From UBA9676 sp036005525 (lineage in GTDB: Bacteria > Actinomycetota > Actinomycetes > Streptosporangiales > Streptosporangiaceae): 64,000 bases of DNA. Positions 35,582 to 46,569 of the stretch are shown here, in pieces. The notes beneath the pieces are model-generated. The model did not search any database, was not told the origin of the DNA, and saw only the letters and a program-made list of their open reading frames with translations. How positions within the stretch are numbered: the first letter of the stretch is position 1; every line of letters starts with the position of its first letter. The stretch is taken from positions 1-64,000 of the forward strand of contig DASYQM010000249.1 of NCBI GenBank assembly GCA_036005525.1. Direction: 5' to 3'. A program made the position numbers and the translations under genes.

Positions 35582-36862
35582 TCAGGCGCTCTCCTCCGTG
35601 GAGATGTCGGCACCGAGGGTGGCGAGCCTGCTGGCGATGGCCGCGTGCCCGCGGTCGATCAGGTAGCCAGGGGCGACCACCGTCTCACCTTCCGCGCACA
35701 GCCCGGCCAGGATGAGCGCCATGCCGGTGCGCAGGTCGTGCGCGATCACCTTGGTCCCCCGGAGCTGGGACGGGCCGTGCACGATGGCCACGTTGCCGTC
35801 CACCTCGGCCTCGGCACCCATCTTGGTGAGCTCGCCCACCAGGGTGAACCGGCCATCGTAGATGTTCTCGCGGATGTAGCTGGTGCCATCGGCGAGGCAG
35901 CTGAGCGCCATGATCGGGGATTGCAGGTCGGTGGCGAACCCCGGGTAGGGGCTGGTGATCACGTTGATCGGCCGCAGCGGGCGCTCCCGGCGTACCTGGA
36001 GGACCGCGCCGTTGGAGGCGAACTCCACCCCCATCTGCTCCAGCTTCCAGCGCGCCACCCCGAAGTGCTCCAGGTTGGCCCCGACCAGGCTCAGCTCGCC
36101 GCCGGTGATCGCCGCGGCCATGGCGAACACGCCGGCGTCGATCCGGTCGGCCATCACCGTGTGCTCGGTGGCGGCGAGCTTGCCGACCCCCTGCACCGTG
36201 ATGAAACCGGTGCCCCCGCCGCTGATCTGCGCCCCCATCTTGGTCAGGAACGCGATCATGTCGAGCACCTCGGGCTCGGATGCGGTGTTGTCGATCACCG
36301 TGGTGCCGGGGGCGAGGGACGCCGCCATGAGCAGGTTCTCGGTGCCCATGTGCGAGGGGGTGTCCAGGTACAGGTGGGCGCCGCGAAGCTTCCCGGCCTT
36401 GATGTAGATCTTGTCCCCCACCTCGTCCACCGTGGCGCCCAGCCGGGCGAACCCCCGGTAGTGGAAGTCGAGGTTGCGGCTGCCCAGGTTGCAGCCGCCG
36501 ATGCCCTCGATGACCGCCTCGCCCAGCCGGTGCAGCAGGGCGGGCACGAAGACGACCGAGCCCCGGAAGCGGCGGGCGATCTCCGCTGGGAGCACCGGGC
36601 TGGTCAGGGTCGACGCATCCACCACCAGGGTGCGCTCCGCCTCATGGAACTTCACCACCGCGCCGACCGCCTGCGCCAGCTCCACGGCCCTGCGCACGTC
36701 CTCGATGGGGGGTACGTTCCGCAGGACCGTCCGGCCATCGGACGCCAGGAGCGAAGCGGCGATCATCTTGAGCGCGGCGTTCTTGGCGCCCTGCACGAAA
36801 ACGGTGCCCTGCAGCGGTACGCCGCCTTGCACGCGGTAGCAGGTCTCGGGGCCAACGGTCAT
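35582..36862 (-). CDS. murA: UDP-N-acetylglucosamine 1-carboxyvinyltransferase (MurA family)
   Basis: The 426-residue EPSP-synthase-like enzyme transfers enolpyruvate to UDP-GlcNAc, the first committed step of peptidoglycan synthesis. Visible are the GAKNAALK motif (catalytic Lys and Asn), the active-site cysteine in GGCNLGSR where the fosfomycin-sensitive Cys115 lies, TDLQSP with the general base Asp, and DLRTGMALILAGL near the C-terminus. The cysteine loop departs from the common GGCAIGARPVD form, so this could be a second, specialised MurA paralogue. The ATG at 36862 (MTVGPETCY) is chosen over an upstream start at 36922. Confidence 0.87.
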   Translation of the reverse strand: MTVGPETCYRVQGGVPLQGTVFVQGAKNAALKMIAASLLASDGRTVLRNVPPIEDVRRAVELAQAVGAVVKFHEAERTLVVDASTLTSPVLPAEIARRFRGSVVFVPALLHRLGEAVIEGIGGCNLGSRNLDFHYRGFARLGATVDEVGDKIYIKAGKLRGAHLYLDTPSHMGTENLLMAASLAPGTTVIDNTASEPEVLDMIAFLTKMGAQISGGGTGFITVQGVGKLAATEHTVMADRIDAGVFAMAAAITGGELSLVGANLEHFGVARWKLEQMGVEFASNGAVLQVRRERPLRPINVITSPYPGFATDLQSPIMALSCLADGTSYIRENIYDGRFTLVGELTKMGAEAEVDGNVAIVHGPSQLRGTKVIAHDLRTGMALILAGLCAEGETVVAPGYLIDRGHAAIASRLATLGADISTEESA

Positions 36863-37271
36863 GGGCGCGCTGCTCCTGTTCCTTGGGCGCCGGCCGGGCG
36901 AGGCTGCGGCCGGACAGTGCAACGGGCCAGCCTGGCGTGAACGGCCCGCCGGCTATGTCGTGAGCGGAAGGCGTGGTGTACGCGCGCTCCAGTATTCCAC
37001 CGGGCCCGCACTCCACATGTCATTGAGGGCATCTCGCCGGTGGCATGCGGCAGGACCGTCCCGATCGCACCACCCCGCTCGGTCACCGTGCGTTTTGCCC
37101 CGTTCCATGGGCCATGGCGCCAGCTTCCCCAGGCCAGAGCGGATGCGCCGGACCGTTCCCGGCCGGCGGGACCGGCCGGGTCCGTTCGGCCACCGCTGCT
37201 GGGCCCGCCACTAAAGAACACGAAGGAAACCCGCTTCGCGTTTCCGGCGCGGCACGGCCCTCGGGCGCGTT
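36863..37271. other. 409-bp gap upstream of murA
   Basis: No supported gene. It must hold the murA promoter and the end of the purine operon. A stem-loop at 37225-37245 (GGAAA...CGC, loop TTC, GCG...TTTCC, two-base bulge) lies 27 bases beyond the purC stop on the minus strand and may terminate that operon. Other GC-rich inverted repeats near 37157-37187 are less distinct. Confidence 0.45.
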
Positions 37272-38156
37272 CTAGACCCAGCGCTCGCCCGTTATGCGCT
37301 CATATGCCGTGATATAGAGGGCTCTGGTGCGTTCCACGACCCAGCCGGGCAACGCGGGGGGCTGCGCGCCGCTCTGGTGGCGGTCCCAGCCCGCCTCCGG
37401 CGAGTCCAGCCAGTCACGCACGAACTGCTTGTCGAACGACGGCTGGGGACGGCCCGGCCGCCACTGCCCGGCCGGCCAGAACCGCGACGAATCGGGCGTG
37501 AGCACCTCGTCGGCGAGCAGCAGCCGCCCCTGCGCGTCGTGGCCAAGCTCGATCTTGGTGTCCGCGACGATGATGCCGCCGCCGGCCGCGATCGCCGCGC
37601 CCCGCCGGTACACCTCCAGCGTGATGCGTTCCAGCTCAGCGGCGGTATCGGCGCCCACCAGGCCGGCCACCGCCGCCGCCGGGATGTTCTCGTCGTGCTT
37701 CCCGCGCGGCGCCTTGGTCGCCGGCGTGAAGATGGGCTCCGGCAGCCGCGCGCCCTCGGCGAGGCCCGGCGGCAGCGTCACCCCGCACACCGCCCCGATC
37801 CGCCGGTAGTCGCGCCAGCCCGACCCGGCCAGGTAGCCGCGGGCGACGCATTCCACGGCGATCATCGACAGCGGCTGGCAGACCATGGCCCGGCCCGCGA
37901 ACTCGGCCGGGACCGGGGCGTCCACCAGGTGGTTGGGCACCAGGTCGGCGAGACGGCGGAACCACCACAGCGAGAGCTGGGTGAGGATCTTCCCCTTGTC
38001 CGGGATGGGCGTGGGCAGCACGTGGTCGTAGGCCGAGATGCGGTCGGTGGCGACGAGCAGCAGCAGCCCGCCGGGCATCTGGTAGACGTCGCGCACCTTC
38101 CCCGAGTACACGTGCTGGAGCGGACCGGCGGCACGGCCTTCCGGCGGCGGCGTCAC
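37272..38156 (-). CDS. purC: Phosphoribosylaminoimidazole-succinocarboxamide synthase PurC
   Basis: SAICAR synthetase, 294 residues, performs the ATP-dependent condensation of CAIR with aspartate in purine synthesis. Recognisable segments are YSGKVRDVYQ at the N-terminus, VATDRISAYDHVLP, IAVECVARGYLAGSGW, the PATKAPRGKHDENI loop, and IELGHDAQGRLLLADEVLTPDSSRFW at the aspartate/ribose site. Start GTG 38156 overlaps the purB stop as GTGA. It is the last gene of the purD-ltrA-purB-purC run. Confidence 0.95.
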   Translation of the reverse strand: MTPPPEGRAAGPLQHVYSGKVRDVYQMPGGLLLLVATDRISAYDHVLPTPIPDKGKILTQLSLWWFRRLADLVPNHLVDAPVPAEFAGRAMVCQPLSMIAVECVARGYLAGSGWRDYRRIGAVCGVTLPPGLAEGARLPEPIFTPATKAPRGKHDENIPAAAVAGLVGADTAAELERITLEVYRRGAAIAAGGGIIVADTKIELGHDAQGRLLLADEVLTPDSSRFWPAGQWRPGRPQPSFDKQFVRDWLDSPEAGWDRHQSGAQPPALPGWVVERTRALYITAYERITGERWV

Positions 38157-39469
38157 CGCAGCGCCCGGAGGCGGTCAAAGACGGGACCGAGGCGCTCAAC
38201 GTAACGCTCGGGGCGGGTCACCTCATCCAGCGCGGCCTCGTCCAGGGTCAGGCCCTGGCCGGCGGCCTGCTTCCGGAGCGCCTCGCGGAATCCGGTGCCG
38301 GTCTCCCATGTCTCCATCGCGGCGGCCTGGACCAGTGCGTAGGCGTCCTCGCGGGACATCCCGGCCGCCACCAGGGCGAGCAGCACGCCGGAGGTGTAGA
38401 TCAGCCCCCCGGTCAGCTCCAGGTTGGCACGCATCCGGGCGGTGTCCACGACCAGCCCGCTGACCAGGCCGGTGGTCAGGTGCAGCAGATAGTCCGTGGT
38501 GATGGCGGCGTCGGGCAGCGCCACCCGTTCCACACTGGAGTGGGAGATGTCCCGCTCGTGCCAGAGCGCCATCCCCTCCGTCACCGGCGTGACATAGGCC
38601 CGGACCACTCGCGCCAGGCCGCAGATCCGTTCGGACCGGATCGGGTTCATCTTGTGCGGCATCGCGGACGAGCCCTTCTGCCCGGCCGAGAACGGCTCGG
38701 CGAGCTCGCGCACCTCCGTCCGCTGGCCGTGCCGGACCTCAAGCGCGATCGCCTCGCAGGCGGTGGCGAGCAGCGCTAGGACGCTCACCCACTCGGCGAT
38801 GCCGTCGCGGAACACGACCTGGGTGGCCGCGTCGGGCGGCCGCAGGCCGAGCCCGGCGAGCACCGTGGCCTCGATGGCCGGGTCGATGTTGGAGTAGGTG
38901 CCGACCGGCCCGGACAGCTTGCCGACCGCGACCGCGTCCCGCGCCCGCCGCAGCCGGTCCCGGCAGCGGGCGACGGCGAACGCGAAGTCGGCCACCCGGT
39001 GCCCCCACACGTCGGGCTCGGCGTGGACGCCGTGTGTCCGCCCCACCCGCAGCGTGCCGGAATGGGCGAGGCCATGCTCCCGCAGCACCGCGACCAGGCC
39101 GTCGGCCCGGGCGATGAGCAGATCGGTCGCCTCGGTGAGCTGGAGCGCCAGGGCGGTGTCGAGCAGGTCCGACGAGGTCATCCCGAAATGCACATATGCC
39201 GCCGCCTCACGGGGCGAGGTGTTGTCCGCCCATGCGCTGAGAAAGGCGATCACATCGTGCTCGGTGACCGCCTCGTAGGCCGCCACCGCCTCGGGGGCCG
39301 GCGGCGGGGCGGCCCGCACCGGCGCCACGGCATCCGCCGGGACGGTCCCGGCCCGGGCCTGCGCCTCCAGAACGAGCGTCTCCACACGGCACCACAGCTC
39401 GTACTTGTGGGCCTCGCCCCAGACCCGGCCCATCTCCGGCAGGGTGTACCGCCCGATCACACCTCCCAT
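38153..39469 (-). CDS. purB: Adenylosuccinate lyase PurB
   Basis: The 438-residue fumarase-superfamily lyase acts twice in purine synthesis, on SAICAR and on adenylosuccinate. The signature loop GQKGSSAMPHKMNPIRSE, holding the catalytic serine, is near residue 250. HFGMTSSDLLDTA and RTHGVHAEP (general acid histidine region) come earlier. The ATG at 39469 gives MGGVIGRYTL; an internal GTG at 39460 is equally plausible. It overlaps the end of the LtrA-family gene by 13 bases. Confidence 0.95.
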   Translation of the reverse strand: MGGVIGRYTLPEMGRVWGEAHKYELWCRVETLVLEAQARAGTVPADAVAPVRAAPPPAPEAVAAYEAVTEHDVIAFLSAWADNTSPREAAAYVHFGMTSSDLLDTALALQLTEATDLLIARADGLVAVLREHGLAHSGTLRVGRTHGVHAEPDVWGHRVADFAFAVARCRDRLRRARDAVAVGKLSGPVGTYSNIDPAIEATVLAGLGLRPPDAATQVVFRDGIAEWVSVLALLATACEAIALEVRHGQRTEVRELAEPFSAGQKGSSAMPHKMNPIRSERICGLARVVRAYVTPVTEGMALWHERDISHSSVERVALPDAAITTDYLLHLTTGLVSGLVVDTARMRANLELTGGLIYTSGVLLALVAAGMSREDAYALVQAAAMETWETGTGFREALRKQAAGQGLTLDEAALDEVTRPERYVERLGPVFDRLRALR

Positions 39470-40673
39470 CCTCCCTTACGCACCCGCCGGAGCCGGGGCG
39501 GGCTGGCGCCCGCGTACCGCTCCGCGGCCAGCATCGCCACCAGGGCGCCGAGCAGCACCGCCAGCTGGGCCTCGACGGCCACGGTCGCCCCGAGCGCGGT
39601 CGCCGCCAGCGCGAACGCGGCGGTCGCCAGCCGGGGCCACGGGGTCCCGATCCGCAGCGCGGCCCGGAACCAGGCGTCACCGGCCAGGAACAGCGCGACG
39701 CCGCCGGACAGCGCGATGGCCTGCCCGACCGGGTGCGGCTCGGCGGCACTGCCGATCGTCAGCATCACCCCCGCAGCCATCGCCACCACGCCGAGCAGCA
39801 TCGGTATGTGTGCGTAGAAGTAGGCCGACAGGGCCAGCGCGGGCCGTCGCCCGGGGGCCGCGGCGGTGAAGGCGCTTTCGGCGCGGTCGTCGTCGCCGGT
39901 GCCGAAGTACGCCCACCACAGGCAGGCGGTCAGGGCCAGGCCGAGGACGGCGGCGGCGATCAGTGAGCCGGTCACGCCCTCGCGGGAGGCGCTGATGCCG
40001 ATCGCGGCTACCGACTCCCCGAGCGCGACGATGATGAGTGCCCCATGGCGCTCCACGAAGTGGGCCGGCTGGATCTCGAACCGGCCGCTGGGATGGGCGA
40101 TCAGCGGTGAGAGGACCTGGATGGCCAGCGCCGCGGCCCACAGAGCGTACACAGCAGGGCCATCGACCACCCCGGCCAGGATCACCAGCAGTGCCGAGGT
40201 GATGTTGAAGGGCGCGATCCGCATGATGTTCCGGTTCAGCCGGTAGTACAGCGCCGCGTGCACCAGCACCACGATGAGATAGCCGAGCCCCAGCGCGGCC
40301 CCGCTCTCCGTCGCGCCTTCCGCGCCGAACCCGTGCGGGATCGCCAGCCCGACCACGAGGAACCCGGCCATGCCCGCCAGCAGCAGCACTCGCTCCGGTG
40401 CCCGGTCCGGGGTACGCGTGTTGGTCAGCCATGCGTACCCCCCGTACATCCACCACAGCACCCCGAAGATGAGCAGCACCTGCGCCACCCCGGTCAGCGA
40501 GAGGTGGTGCGCCAGCAGCTCGGTGAGCTGGGTCAGGGTGAAGGCGAAGACCAGGTCGAAGAAGAGTTCCAGGGTGCTCACCCGCAGCGGGACACCGCCG
40601 GGGCCGGCCGGCTGGCGTGCGCCGGGCGGTCGGCCGGGTTGCGGGCTGGGCGTGGCTGACACGGTGCCGCGGG

Positions 40674-40677
<4 letters not shown>
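39457..40677 (-). CDS. LtrA (low temperature requirement A) family membrane protein
   Basis: A 406-residue polytopic protein with about ten or more hydrophobic segments. Family hallmarks are TLELFFDLVFAFTLTQLTEL at the start of the first helix, LLIFGVLWWMYGGYAWLTN and HFVERHGALIIVALGESVAA in the centre. LtrA was named for Listeria growth at low temperature; its molecular function is unknown. The GTG at 40677 forms a GTGA overlap with the purD stop, and the gene ends inside purB, so it is translationally embedded in the purine operon. A longer in-frame start within purD is rejected as antisense-like filler. Confidence 0.85.
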
Positions 40678-42029
<1,352 letters not shown>

Positions 42030-42123
42030 GGCGCGAGCCTACCCGGGGAGGCCCCTGCTGAGCGGGCTGCTGGGGCCGGCCGGGCGAGGCGGGCCACCGC
42101 ACCGGCCCGGCGGGCGTGCGGCC

Positions 42124-43407
42124 TCAGATGAGCGCGCGCAGCTGCAGGGTCTGGTCACGGCGCGGGCCGGTGCCGACCGCGCCCACCGGCGCGCCGATGA
42201 TCTCCTCCACCGACCGCACGTAGGCCTGGGCGTTGCGCGGCAGCCCCGCGAACTTCGTCACCCCGGACAGGTCCTCCCACCAGCCATCCAGGTACTCGTA
42301 CACCGGTGTCGCGTGGTGGAACTCGGTCTGCGTCACCGGGATCTCGTCGTGCCTGGTCCCGGCCACGTCGTAGGCCACGCAGACCGGCACCTTCTCCAGC
42401 CCTGACAGCACGTCGAGCTTGGTCATGAAGTAGTCGGTGATGCCGTTGACCCTGGTCGCGTAGCGGGCAATGACCGCGTCGAACCACCCGGTGCGGCGCG
42501 GCCGCCCGGTGGTAACCCCGTACTCACCGCCGGCCTTCCGCAGCCACTCGCCCTGCTCGTCGAGCTGCTCGGTGGGGAACGGCCCCGCTCCCACCCGGGT
42601 GGTGTAGGCCTTGACGATACCGATCACCTTCGTGATCCGCGTAGGGCCGATGCCCGAGCCAGCGCAGGCGCCGCCCGCGGTGGGGGAGGACGAGGTCACG
42701 AACGGGTAGGTGCCGTGGTCCACGTCAAGCAGCGTCGCCTGGGCACCTTCGAGCAGCACCGTCCGGCCGCCGTCGAGGGCCCGGTTCAGGACGAGTGCCG
42801 TGTCGGCGACATAGAGCCGCATCCGCTCGCCGTAGCCGAGGTATTCGGCCGCAACGGCGGCGGCGTCGATGCCACGCCGGTTGTAGACCTTGGTCAGCAC
42901 CTGGTTCTTCTCCCGGAGCACGAGGTCCAGCTTCTGCTCCAAGATGCCGGGGTCGAACAGGTCCTGGACCCGGATCCCGGTCCGCGCCACCTTGTCGCCG
43001 TAGGTCGGCCCGATGCCGCGGCCGGTGGTCCCGATGCGGGCGCTGCCGAGGTAGCGCTCGGTCACCTTGTCGAGTGCCCGGTGATGAGGCATGATCAGGT
43101 GCGCGTTGGCGGAGATGAGCAGCCGGTCGCAGGATACGCTGCGCTCCGTGAGGCCATCGATCTCGGCCAGCAGAACCTGGGGGTCGATCACCACGCCGTT
43201 GCCGATGACCGGGGTGACCTCCGGGGAGAGCACCCCGGAGGGCAGCAGGTGGAGCGCGTAGCTCTCGTCGCCGATGACCACCGTGTGGCCCGCGTTGTTG
43301 CCGCCCTGGTACCTGACCACATAGTCGACGCGGTCGCCGAGCAGGTCGGTCGCTTTGCCCTTGCCCTCGTCACCCCACTGCGCGCCCACCAGCACAATGG
43401 CCGGCAT
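42124..43407 (-). CDS. purA: Adenylosuccinate synthetase PurA
   Basis: The 427-residue GTP-dependent enzyme converts IMP and aspartate to adenylosuccinate. The N-terminal P-loop-like motif QWGDEGKGKATDLL is at residue 9, followed by GGNNAGHTV, the IMP-binding GTTGRGIGPTYGDKVAR, EGAQATLLDVDHGTYPFVTS and TTGRPRRTGWFD. With purD, purB and purC nearby on the same strand, it makes this a purine synthesis cluster. An 89-bp gap separates it from the upstream DUF3151 gene. Confidence 0.96.
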   Translation of the reverse strand: MPAIVLVGAQWGDEGKGKATDLLGDRVDYVVRYQGGNNAGHTVVIGDESYALHLLPSGVLSPEVTPVIGNGVVIDPQVLLAEIDGLTERSVSCDRLLISANAHLIMPHHRALDKVTERYLGSARIGTTGRGIGPTYGDKVARTGIRVQDLFDPGILEQKLDLVLREKNQVLTKVYNRRGIDAAAVAAEYLGYGERMRLYVADTALVLNRALDGGRTVLLEGAQATLLDVDHGTYPFVTSSSPTAGGACAGSGIGPTRITKVIGIVKAYTTRVGAGPFPTEQLDEQGEWLRKAGGEYGVTTGRPRRTGWFDAVIARYATRVNGITDYFMTKLDVLSGLEKVPVCVAYDVAGTRHDEIPVTQTEFHHATPVYEYLDGWWEDLSGVTKFAGLPRNAQAYVRSVEEIIGAPVGAVGTGPRRDQTLQLRALI

Positions 43408-43496
43408 GTGACCAGCCCCTTCCCGGCTCCCGCCTCGCGCGTCCCGAGGTTACTTCACCATCGCCCGCCGCGGGCCCGCTCGCTGCTCCCGTGTGG

Positions 43497-43910
43497 TCAG
43501 GAGCCCTCGAGCTCGGCCGCCGCGGTGGCGCTGGAGTCGCGCAGGAAGGTCCGGCAGCGCTCGGCCTCGTCGTCCTCGCCGAGCGCGGCGGCCGCCCGGC
43601 CCAGCGCATCCAGCGACCGCAGGAAACCCCGGTTCGGCTCGTGCTCCCAGGGGACCGGCCCATGACCATGCCAGCCGGAGCGCCGCAACTGGTCGAGCCC
43701 GCGGTGGTAGCCGGTCCGCGCGTAAGCATAGGCGGCGACGACTTCGCCCCGGGTCATGGCGAGATCGGCGAGGGACGCCCAGGCCGCCAGGCAGGCCGGG
43801 TGGGCCGCCGCCACGGCGGCTGGGTCGGCACCGGCCGCGAGTTCGGCCGCGGCCGGGTCATCAGGCAGGTAAGTGGCGGGCGGCCCGCCCAGCAGGTTCC
43901 GGTGCTCCAT
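43497..43910 (-). CDS. DUF3151 family protein
   Basis: A 137-residue actinobacterial protein of unknown function. The family pattern is visible: NLLGGPPATYLPDD, HPACLAAWASLADLA, AYAYARTGYHRGLDQLRRSGWHGHGPVPW and NRGFLRSLDALGRAAAALGE. The chain is largely helical and resembles TPR-type packing. I choose ATG 43910 because AGGA is then 9 bases upstream; ATGs at 43919 and 43940 are possible. It commonly lies between fba and purA in actinomycetes, as here. Confidence 0.85.
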   Translation of the reverse strand: MEHRNLLGGPPATYLPDDPAAAELAAGADPAAVAAAHPACLAAWASLADLAMTRGEVVAAYAYARTGYHRGLDQLRRSGWHGHGPVPWEHEPNRGFLRSLDALGRAAAALGEDDEAERCRTFLRDSSATAAAELEGS

Positions 43911-44016
43911 GACACCCATCCTGCCGTGCCCCGTCTTCACACGGGCCGGCCACGCCCAGGTACCGGGGCCGATCAGGGCAGAGTTCCGCCGGAGCGCGGC
44001 GGCCGGCGGGGTCCGC

Positions 44017-45039
44017 TCAGGTGAGGCGCTTGCCTGCCGACATCAGGTCGTCGCACGCCTGGACGACGCGGGTGGACATGGCGGCCTCGGCCGCCTTGCC
44101 GTAGGAGCGCGGGTCGTACGCCTTCTTGTCGCCCACCTCCCCGTCGACCTTGAGCACGCCCTCGTAGTGCGTGAACATGTGCCCCGCGATCGGCCGGGTA
44201 AAGGCGTACTGGGTGTCGGTGTCCACGTTCATCTTGACCACGCCATAAGAGATCGCCTCGCGGATCTCCGCCAGCGCGGAGCCCGAGCCGCCGTGGAAGA
44301 CGAGGTCGAAGGGCTTGTCCTTGCCGTACTTCGCGCCGACCGCCTCCTGGATGTCCTTGAGCACGGACGGGCGCAGGGTCACGTGACCCGGCTTGTAGAC
44401 GCCGTGCACGTTGCCGAAGGTGGCGGCCAGGATGTAGCGGCCCCGCTCGCCGAGGCCGAGCGCCTCGGCGGTGGCCACGGCGTCGTCGGTTGTGCTGTAC
44501 AGCTTCTCGTTGATCTCGCCGACGATGCCGTCCTCCTCGCCGCCGACCACGCCGATCTCCATCTCCATCACGGTGCGCGCACGCGCGCACGCGTCGAGCA
44601 GCTCGGCCGCGATGCCCAGGTTCTCGGCCAGCGGCACGGCGGAGCCGTCCCACATGTGTGACTGGAACAATGGTTCCTCGCCCCGGGCCACCCGTTCGGT
44701 GGACAGGGCGACCAGCGGGCGCATGAAGCCGTCCAGCTTGTCCTTGGGGCAGTGATCGGTGTGCAGCGCGACGTTCATCGGGTACTTCACGGCCACGCTG
44801 CGGGCGAAGTGCGCCAGCGCGATCGACCCGGTGACCATGTCCTTGACGGCCGCGCCCGACAGGTACTCGGCGCCGCCGGTGGAGATCTGGATGATCCCGT
44901 CGCTCTCGGCGTCGGCGAACCCGCGCAGCGCGGCGTTCAGCGTCTGGCTCGAGGTCACGTTGATCGCCGGGTAGGCGAAGCCGTGCTCCTTGGCCCGGTC
45001 GAGCATCTGCGCGTAGACCTCTGGCGTCGCGATAGGCAT
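44017..45039 (-). CDS. fba: Class II fructose-bisphosphate aldolase
   Basis: The 340-residue zinc aldolase cleaves fructose 1,6-bisphosphate in glycolysis and reverses this in gluconeogenesis. Zinc ligands are seen in ALHTDHCPKDKLDG, FGNVHGVYKPG and LVFHGGSGS. VGGEEDG contains the conserved acidic pair, and KMNVDTDTQYAFTRP is the phosphate-binding segment near the C-terminus. AGGGAGCC lies upstream of the ATG. It is divergent from the DedA-family gene. Confidence 0.96.
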   Translation of the reverse strand: MPIATPEVYAQMLDRAKEHGFAYPAINVTSSQTLNAALRGFADAESDGIIQISTGGAEYLSGAAVKDMVTGSIALAHFARSVAVKYPMNVALHTDHCPKDKLDGFMRPLVALSTERVARGEEPLFQSHMWDGSAVPLAENLGIAAELLDACARARTVMEMEIGVVGGEEDGIVGEINEKLYSTTDDAVATAEALGLGERGRYILAATFGNVHGVYKPGHVTLRPSVLKDIQEAVGAKYGKDKPFDLVFHGGSGSALAEIREAISYGVVKMNVDTDTQYAFTRPIAGHMFTHYEGVLKVDGEVGDKKAYDPRSYGKAAEAAMSTRVVQACDDLMSAGKRLT

Positions 45040-45274
45040 GACGGTCGGCTCCCTGTCTCGTGTCTGACCTCAGTATCTGTGACGGCTGGGTACTGGCGCG
45101 GGTGCCAGGGCTGCACGGAGGCCGGGCCGGTGGCTGCGGCATAGGGGACGGCGTTACCGCAGTGGCAGGGGGGACGGCAGTGACGGTCTGCCAGCCGGAA
45201 TGATGGTAAAGACGCGCTTAAGCCCGGCTGCCAGCGGCCGCTGCACCCACGCGCATGCTGTACAACAGTGACCT

Positions 45275-46048
45275 ATGGAGAGCTTCCTCATCCACTGGGG
45301 CTACGCCGCGGTATTCCTGTTCGGGTTCCTTGAGGCAGCCTGCATCCCGATTCCCTCCGAGATCACCTTCGGGTTCGCTGGCGTGCTCGCCAGCGAGGGG
45401 CACCTCAGCATCGTCGGCGTGATCGTGGTGGGAACGGTCGCCGAGCTCATCGGCTCGTTCGTCTCCTACGCCGTGGGCCGGGCAGGCGGCCGGCCACTCG
45501 TCCACAGGTTCGGCCGGTACCTGCTGATCACCGAGGCGGACCTCGACCGGGCGGAGCGCTTCGTCGCTGGACGCGGCATCTGGGCAATCCCGCTCGGCCG
45601 CGCGCTGCCGGTCGTCCGCACGTTCGTGTCCCTCGTTGCGGGCTTCATCGAGGTGCCCCCGCTCCTGTTCGGCGTCCTCAGCCTGATCGGCACCGCGGTC
45701 TGGGTGACCGTGATCTCCCTGATCGGGTACGGCGTCGGCAGTGCCTGGCAAAGCGTCGCGCACGGGCTCGCCGTGGCGGGCTACGCGATCGTCGTGGTGG
45801 CGGTCATCGCTGTCGCCGCCTTCATCGCCTACCGGGTGCGTGAAATCCGGCACGAGGCGGCGCGCCGACAGGTCCCCGGCGGCCGGCATGCGGCTCAGCC
45901 CAGCAGCGGGCCGCCCGGCAATCAGCCCAGTGCGTCCAGTGCTGCCATGCCCGGCGATGAGCGCGGGGCCGGGTCCGGTGCGCCCGGTGCCGGGTCGCCC
46001 GGCGATCAGCCCAGCGTTCAGCCCAGCCCCAGGTCACCCACGTCGTAG
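45275..46048 (+). CDS. DedA family membrane protein
   Basis: The 257-residue SNARE-associated/VTT-domain protein belongs to the group that flips undecaprenyl phosphate or phospholipids. FLEAACIPIPSEITFGFAG is the re-entrant loop with the conserved acidic residue and proline pair. GRALPVVRTFVSLVAGFIEVP holds the essential arginines of the second re-entrant loop. Two hydrophobic helices follow, then a 55-residue Pro/Gly/Ser-rich cytoplasmic tail. The 3' end overlaps the convergent pyrE by 31 bases. No ribosome site is seen, so it may be leaderless, with TACAAC shortly upstream. Confidence 0.87.
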   Translation: MESFLIHWGYAAVFLFGFLEAACIPIPSEITFGFAGVLASEGHLSIVGVIVVGTVAELIGSFVSYAVGRAGGRPLVHRFGRYLLITEADLDRAERFVAGRGIWAIPLGRALPVVRTFVSLVAGFIEVPPLLFGVLSLIGTAVWVTVISLIGYGVGSAWQSVAHGLAVAGYAIVVVAVIAVAAFIAYRVREIRHEAARRQVPGGRHAAQPSSGPPGNQPSASSAAMPGDERGAGSGAPGAGSPGDQPSVQPSPRSPTS

Positions 46049-46554
46049 GCGGCGCGGAAGGGCAGACCGCGCTGGGTGACCCGGTCCCGGGCGCCCCGTT
46101 CCACCAGGACAGCCACGCCCACAACATCCGCGCCCGCCTCCCGCAGCGCGTCCACGGCCGTGAGCACCGAGGCGCCGGTGGTTGAGGTGTCCTCCACGGC
46201 CAGCACCCGTCTTCCGGTGACGTCGGGGCCCTCGATCCGGCGCTGGAGCCCGTGTGCCTTCTCGGCCTTGCGGACGACAAAGGCGTCCAGGCTCCGGCCC
46301 TGGCTGGCGGCCGCGTGCAGCATGGCGGCGGCGACGGGGTCGGCCCCCAGCGTGAGCCCGCCGACGGCGTCATAGCGGAGGTCGGCGGTGGCCGCCAGCA
46401 TGACGCGGCCCGCCAGCGGCGCGGCCTGGCCGCTGAGCAGCACCCGCCGCAGATCGATGTACCAGGTCGCGCGCTGCCCGGACGACAGCACGAAGTCACC
46501 GTGCACGACGGCCTTGTCCTTGATCACGCGCAGGAGATCGTCGCGATCGCTCAC
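46018..46554 (-). CDS. pyrE: Orotate phosphoribosyltransferase PyrE
   Basis: The 178-residue type I phosphoribosyltransferase makes OMP from orotate and PRPP. FVLSSGQRATWYIDLRRVL is the substrate loop, VRKAEKAHGLQRRIEG is the flexible catalytic loop, and VLAVEDTSTTGASVL is the PRPP-binding motif. The ATG start is 15 bases after the upstream SDR gene on the same strand. Its 3' end overlaps the DedA-family gene. Confidence 0.94.
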   Translation of the reverse strand: MSDRDDLLRVIKDKAVVHGDFVLSSGQRATWYIDLRRVLLSGQAAPLAGRVMLAATADLRYDAVGGLTLGADPVAAAMLHAAASQGRSLDAFVVRKAEKAHGLQRRIEGPDVTGRRVLAVEDTSTTGASVLTAVDALREAGADVVGVAVLVERGARDRVTQRGLPFRAAYDVGDLGLG

Positions 46555-46569
46555 ATTTGGCGAGCCTAC

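Noticed and set aside
36961..37312. Several overlapping open frames upstream of murA
   Set aside because: Mutually overlapping on both strands, no ribosome sites and no family resemblance.
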